Part shown: piece after piece, positions 14,065 to 17,919 of the stretch
Layout of the letters: each line of letters opens with the position of its first letter
Numbering within the stretch: position 1 is the stretch's first letter
Origin: Parvularia atlantis
Lineage: Eukaryota; Opisthokonta; Rotosphaerida
Assembly (NCBI GenBank): GCA_943704415.1
Contig: CALSCO010001785.1
Coordinates: forward strand, 1-17,919
Reading direction: 5' to 3'
Length of the DNA: 17,919 bases
Made by a program: the position numbers and the translations under genes
Notes under the pieces: generated by a model
The model's input: the letters and a program-made list of their open reading frames with translations, nothing else
Told to the model about the DNA's origin: nothing
Database searches by the model: none

Positions 14065-17000
14065 TCACGCGAGCACGAGCGGCTGCGGCCGGAACAGGCG
14101 CGGCGCAAACTTGGTGCGCTGCTCAGCCTGCGTCAGCTGCTGCTCGTAGGCCGCCTCCATGTCACGGAAGATGGTCAGCGCGTCGACCAGCTGCGCGAGC
14201 GTCGCTTGGCCGTCAGGCGCCGCAGGGCAAGGGCGGGGGAGGCGCCGGCCGCCGCACCGACTTGACGCGCTGCGGGTGGTCGGCCGGCAACAGCCGCCCG
14301 ATCTCGAAAAGTGCAAGGGCGGTCATATAGCTGATGTTGTTGGCGATGGCCTTGTCGCGCGCGCGGTAGAGCACGTCGAGCGCCTGCGCGCGCGCGTGAG
14401 CCATTCGCGCGCCCGTGCCGTGCCCGGCGCACCTTGTCCTCGTTGCCGCTCGTCAGGAACAGGAAGCGCGCGTAGTACACAAGGTACGCGATTTCCATCA
14501 GCGGGAAGACGACAATGTACTGCGCAAACACCTCCAGGTCCGTCTTGCACAACTGCCGCAGCTGCTCGGCCTTGCTCTGCGCGGCCTCGGTGCCCATCTG
14601 CGGCCGTGGCTGAGCAACGCGCACGCGGGCCACCCGCGGGGCATCGCACCTGCATGTACTGCTCCAGCAGCGTCATGTGCACCTCAATCGTCTTCCACAG
14701 CGGCATCACGTTGTGCGGCATGCCGCTCTGCATCGTGTCCTGCAGCGCGCACCGCGCACCACGTGAGCCTCCCGGGCGGCGCAAGCACACGCACACGCGA
14801 CGCGGCACCTGCACGCGGTCAAGCGTTTTGTTGGCCACCTCGAGCGCGCCGTCCTCGAAGCACTCGCGCAGGTGCAGCAGCGCCTTGAAGCCGAGCGCGA
14901 AGATCTCCTGGTGGTTGTTGATCATGCGCAGATCCTCGTCCAGCACCGATTCGCTGCACGAGCGCATGCTCAGGCGTCGCCCACGCCGCTGCACGCAAAC
15001 GCACGAGTGCAGCCACTCGGACGTCTTCTCGTTCTGGCCCGTGTGGAGAAAGTTGGCGATCATCCCGAGCATCGCCCAGCGCTTGCTGTAGTTGTCGTTG
15101 TCCTGCGCGCGCACCCTCAGCACCGACGCAGTCCCGAGTCGTCGCATGCGAGCGCGCGCAGGCCGACGCACCACATGGGACCAGTTGTAGAGCGAGTTGA
15201 ACGTCTGCATGCTGTCGGCGGGGCGTCCGAGAATGTGCTCGATCCAGCCTGCGCGGTTGTGTGAGCAGCTCACGCGGGGCGCGATCGCGCGGCGCACCCT
15301 TCATCATCACGCATTCGCGCTGGTGGTGCTCGAGCTTGAACATCTTGTGCGTTTCAATGCCCTTCTGCAGGTTCTCAAACACCTGCGTGCACGCGCGTTG
15401 CGTGAGACCGTCTGCGGTCGCGACGGCGCCGTGCGCACCTTGTCAAAGTTGCCCTTCATCAGGTTGCGGTACGCGATGACGATGTAAAAGTTGCCAAACT
15501 GCGCCTTGTTGAGGCCGAGGCGCTTGACGACGCCGAACGCGAGCGCCTGGTAGATGCTTGCAAAGACCTCAAAGACTGCCAGTCGGATCTGTGAGCATCG
15601 CGTGCCTGCGCTGCAGTGCGCGCAAAGCGGGCGCACCGCGCGAGTGCACGATCACGTGGTAGCAGAGCGTGCCGTACGCCTGCACGAGGCCCTGCCCCGT
15701 GTCGCCCTCGAGGATCTCGGAGAAGTTGATCGAGCACAGGATGATGTATAGGTCGCTCCACTTCTTGTAGTGTGGCAGGCAGTGGTTCTGCTGGCTGTGG
15801 GCGCACGCGCTGCCGAGCGTTAGCGCGCGGGCCGCGTGGCGGGCGGCGGCAGAGCGCGCCTCATGTTGAGGTACGAGCGCTGCAGCTCGGCGGCGTAGGC
15901 CATCTGGCCGGTCGTGTAGATCAGGAAGCGTTCGAGCACGAGCCCCATGATGCAGCGGTGCGCGATCTGGCGCGCGGCTGGTGGGGCGCGGCGCGCACGT
16001 CAGGCACGGCGGCGCTGGGCATGTCGGTGGACGGGCGCACCCTGGTAGAGGTTACCGAAAAACAGGTCAAACGTCGTGCGCGGCACGGGCCGCCGGAGCA
16101 GCACGAGCGCCTCCTCGGTCTTCATGCGCGCCTCGAGGTAGTTGCCGTTGCTCATGTACTCCTCGGCCTCGCGGTTGAGCTGCGCACGGGCGTAAGGCGC
16201 GACCCGCGGGACGGTGGCGCAGAGAGGGCGCACCTTGCGGATCGTCGGCAGCGACTTGAGGATGGCCTGGTTGCAGTAGCGCGTGTCCCAGTAGAGCGCG
16301 AGCACGAGCAGCGTCGACATGACGATCCTTCGGTTCGCGCGCGTGTCTCCGATCAGGCGCCACATAGACGTCACCACACGCGTGCGCCGCACCAGCGCAT
16401 AACGATCCAGAAGAAGACCGAGTACCACCCCTGCAGGTGGTAGACCATCTGCGGCACCGAGAGCAGCGAGCGCGCGCCGGCTGGGGGCGTCGCGCGATCG
16501 TCAGCCACCGCCGCAGGCGCTCCGCGGCTCCGCGCACCGGCGCCCGACTGCGTATTCAGCAGCGCGGCGTTGGACCACGGCGCAAAGGCGAAGAAGAGCA
16601 GCGCGGTGACGAAGATCATCACCCGGCCCGCGTCCTGCATGTAGTAGCCCGCGGCGTTGGCCGCGCCGGCCGCCTTGGGCGCGTCGGTGGGCGAGGCGGA
16701 CGCGGTGCCTGCCGCGCACGGGGTCAGCGGTCGGGCTGTCGCGAGCGCACGTGCGCACGCACCGCTGGCGGGGAGCATGCCGAGGGCATCGGGCACGACG
16801 ATGCCGTGCTCGGCCAGGAGTTGCAGCAGGAGCTGGTTGAAGGTGCGCTGCTTGGCCAACTCGTCGTGCGCCTGGGCGAGCGAGGTCTCGAGGCGCGACG
16901 ACTTGTGCTGCAGGCGCTTCAGGTAGTCGAGCGTCTTGTTGAGGATGGTGCCCTTGGACGGCTTGTGGATCGTGTGCAGGGCCGGGACGAGGTTGTGCAG

Positions 17001-17867
17001 CTCGGTGATGCACTCGTTCATGTTGTCGCGGCGCTTCTTCTCCGACTTGTTGTGCCGGACGAGGCGCTCGCCCGTGCTGGGGTCGGTCGGGACGGTGCTG
17101 TCGTGGTCGCTCGTCTTGCGCTTGCTACCGCGCGCGCCGCTGGCGGCCGGGGTGCCGTTGAGCTTGAACGAGGAGAAGAGCGGCTTGGAGGTGAGCACGG
17201 GCTCGGGCGCGGGCTCGTCGTAGTCAAAGTCGCCCGAGTCGTCCGACGCGTCGCCCTTCTCGGTGCTTCTGCACGGACACGCGCGCACGTGCGCGGTCAG
17301 CGTCTCGACGAATGTTTTTCGCGACACGAGGTGCACGCACCCGGGCGAGTGCCCGTGCGGCACGAGCGTCCCCTGCTCAAAGTGGCCCGCGTAGGCCGGG
17401 TGCGCGCCCGCCGCGGCGGCGCCGTACGCCATCGCGTCCGCGTCCGCGCCGAGGTAGAGCTGGGCCGTGCCGGCGGCGCCGCCCGCGCTGTAGTGCTCGA
17501 GCGAGGCCGACTCGGCCAGGAGGCTGTCGGCCGAGGCGTTGAGCGCGGCGTCGTCGTCGGAGAAGGCGCGCGCGGCCGAGCCGACCGAGCCTGGCGCGCC
17601 GAGGACCGTGCCGGGACTGCCGCCGGTCGAGGACGAGGCGTACTCGTCCAGCTCGGAGGGCGAGGAGAGATACTGGTCGACGTCGAGATCCGCCTGCTGC
17701 TGGCCGTGCTGGTGCAGCTGCTGGCCGTGCTGGCCGTGCTGGCCGTGCTGCTGGGCCGCGTGAAAGTGCGCCGGCGCGACCGCGGCCGTGCCGAACTGCG
17801 GCGTGATCGGCCCCGCGAGCAGCTCGTAGCTGAAAACAAGCGCTTCGTCGAGGGTGTACGTCGACAT
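14065..17867 (-). CDS. SRE1: SREBP-like membrane-tethered bHLH-zipper transcription factor
   Basis: SREBPs are ER-membrane precursors whose bHLH domain is released by proteolysis to control sterol/lipid or hypoxia genes. Exons: 17867-17341, 17268-16763, 16708-16538, 16480-16393, 16327-16234, 16179-16041, 15977-15860, 15794-15650, 15588-15439, 15382-15298, 15248-15172, 15102-15005, 14953-14809, 14739-14650, 14597-14433, 14383-14258, 14190-14065. Phases close to 949 residues. An acidic, His/Gln-rich N-terminus precedes bHLH ~245-296 (RHNKSEKKRRDNMNECI) and a zipper-like helix to ~330. Two hydrophobic segments follow (~374-395 and ~419-443), with luminal RSLL at 405-408 fitting a site-1-protease RxxL site. 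The C-terminal helical domain (e.g. LNREAEEYMSNGNYLEAR) resembles the SREBP regulatory domain that binds SCAP. Unlike canonical SREBPs, the basic-region Tyr is Arg255. The intron at 15859 has a GC donor. Introns at 17340 (72 nt), 16762 (54) and 16537 (57) are multiples of three without stops, so retention would keep frame. If the SREBP call is wrong, it is another membrane-anchored bHLH factor. Confidence 0.8.
15795..15859 (-). other. GC-AG intron in the SREBP-like gene
   Basis: Donor ATGAG|GCGCGC, acceptor CCACAG|C. Reading through meets TAA and no GT lies between the conserved exon end (QRSYLNM) and that stop, so a GC donor is the only in-frame solution. Confidence 0.7.
17721..17747 (-). 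repeat. Tandem 9-mer encoding His-Gly-Gln x3
   Basis: Plus-strand unit ctggccgtg repeated three times perfectly, with a further copy at 17700-17708. It encodes the HGQHGQHGQ stretch near the N-terminus of the SREBP-like protein. Confidence 0.85.
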
Positions 17868-17919
17868 CGCTGGCGTGGCTGCTGGCGAAGGCGGGGCCGT
17901 TCGGGCTGGTGCGGGGGGG
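17868..17919. other. Upstream edge of the SREBP-like gene
   Basis: 52 bp of presumed leader or promoter ending in a G7 run at the window edge. Nothing recognised. Confidence 0.5.

Overview
This window is nuclear DNA from a very GC-rich, intron-dense eukaryote, most likely an early-diverging (non-Dikarya) fungus. The evidence is a large set of 45-75 nt spliceosomal introns that almost all begin GTGCG and end CAG. A homeodomain protein carries a C-terminal domain of the kind I recognise from fungal Phx1-type factors. TRAP-beta and an MYDGF homologue, which I would not expect in a yeast or mould, are also present. E2F-like promoter sites lie upstream of the ribonucleotide reductase gene. A holozoan or other protist is not excluded. 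All gene models were spliced by hand: reading phase closes across every junction in six of the seven genes, and the seventh (RNR2) has one apparent frameshift.

Layout, with strictly alternating strands: (1) 52-969 minus, the 5' part of glycogen phosphorylase, running off the left edge into an (AG)n tract. (2) 1303-7604 plus, a 20-exon gene for a ~1,755-residue protein built of five tandem, diverged GNAT-like units; this is the best candidate for something undescribed. (3) 8000-10529 minus, a 743-residue homeodomain transcription factor with a poly-Gln tract. (4) 10586-11300 plus, a secreted MYDGF-family protein with a His/Gly-rich N-terminus. (5) 11451-12234 minus, TRAP-beta (SSR2), a subunit of the ER translocon-associated complex. 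(6) 12446-13970 plus, ribonucleotide reductase small subunit, complete except for an apparent frameshift at 13467. (7) 14065-17867 minus, a 949-residue SREBP-like membrane-bound bHLH factor in 17 exons. The last 52 bases hold nothing I recognise.

The genes form three divergent and three convergent pairs with short spacers (56-395 bp), so promoters and terminators are probably shared or overlapping. They are not one pathway: glycogen breakdown, dNTP synthesis, ER translocation and sterol/membrane regulation are separate housekeeping functions. A possible local link is a palindromic E-box in the TRAP-beta/RNR2 promoter that a bHLH factor such as the SREBP-like protein could bind. No tRNA, rRNA, CRISPR array, transposon or viral gene was seen.
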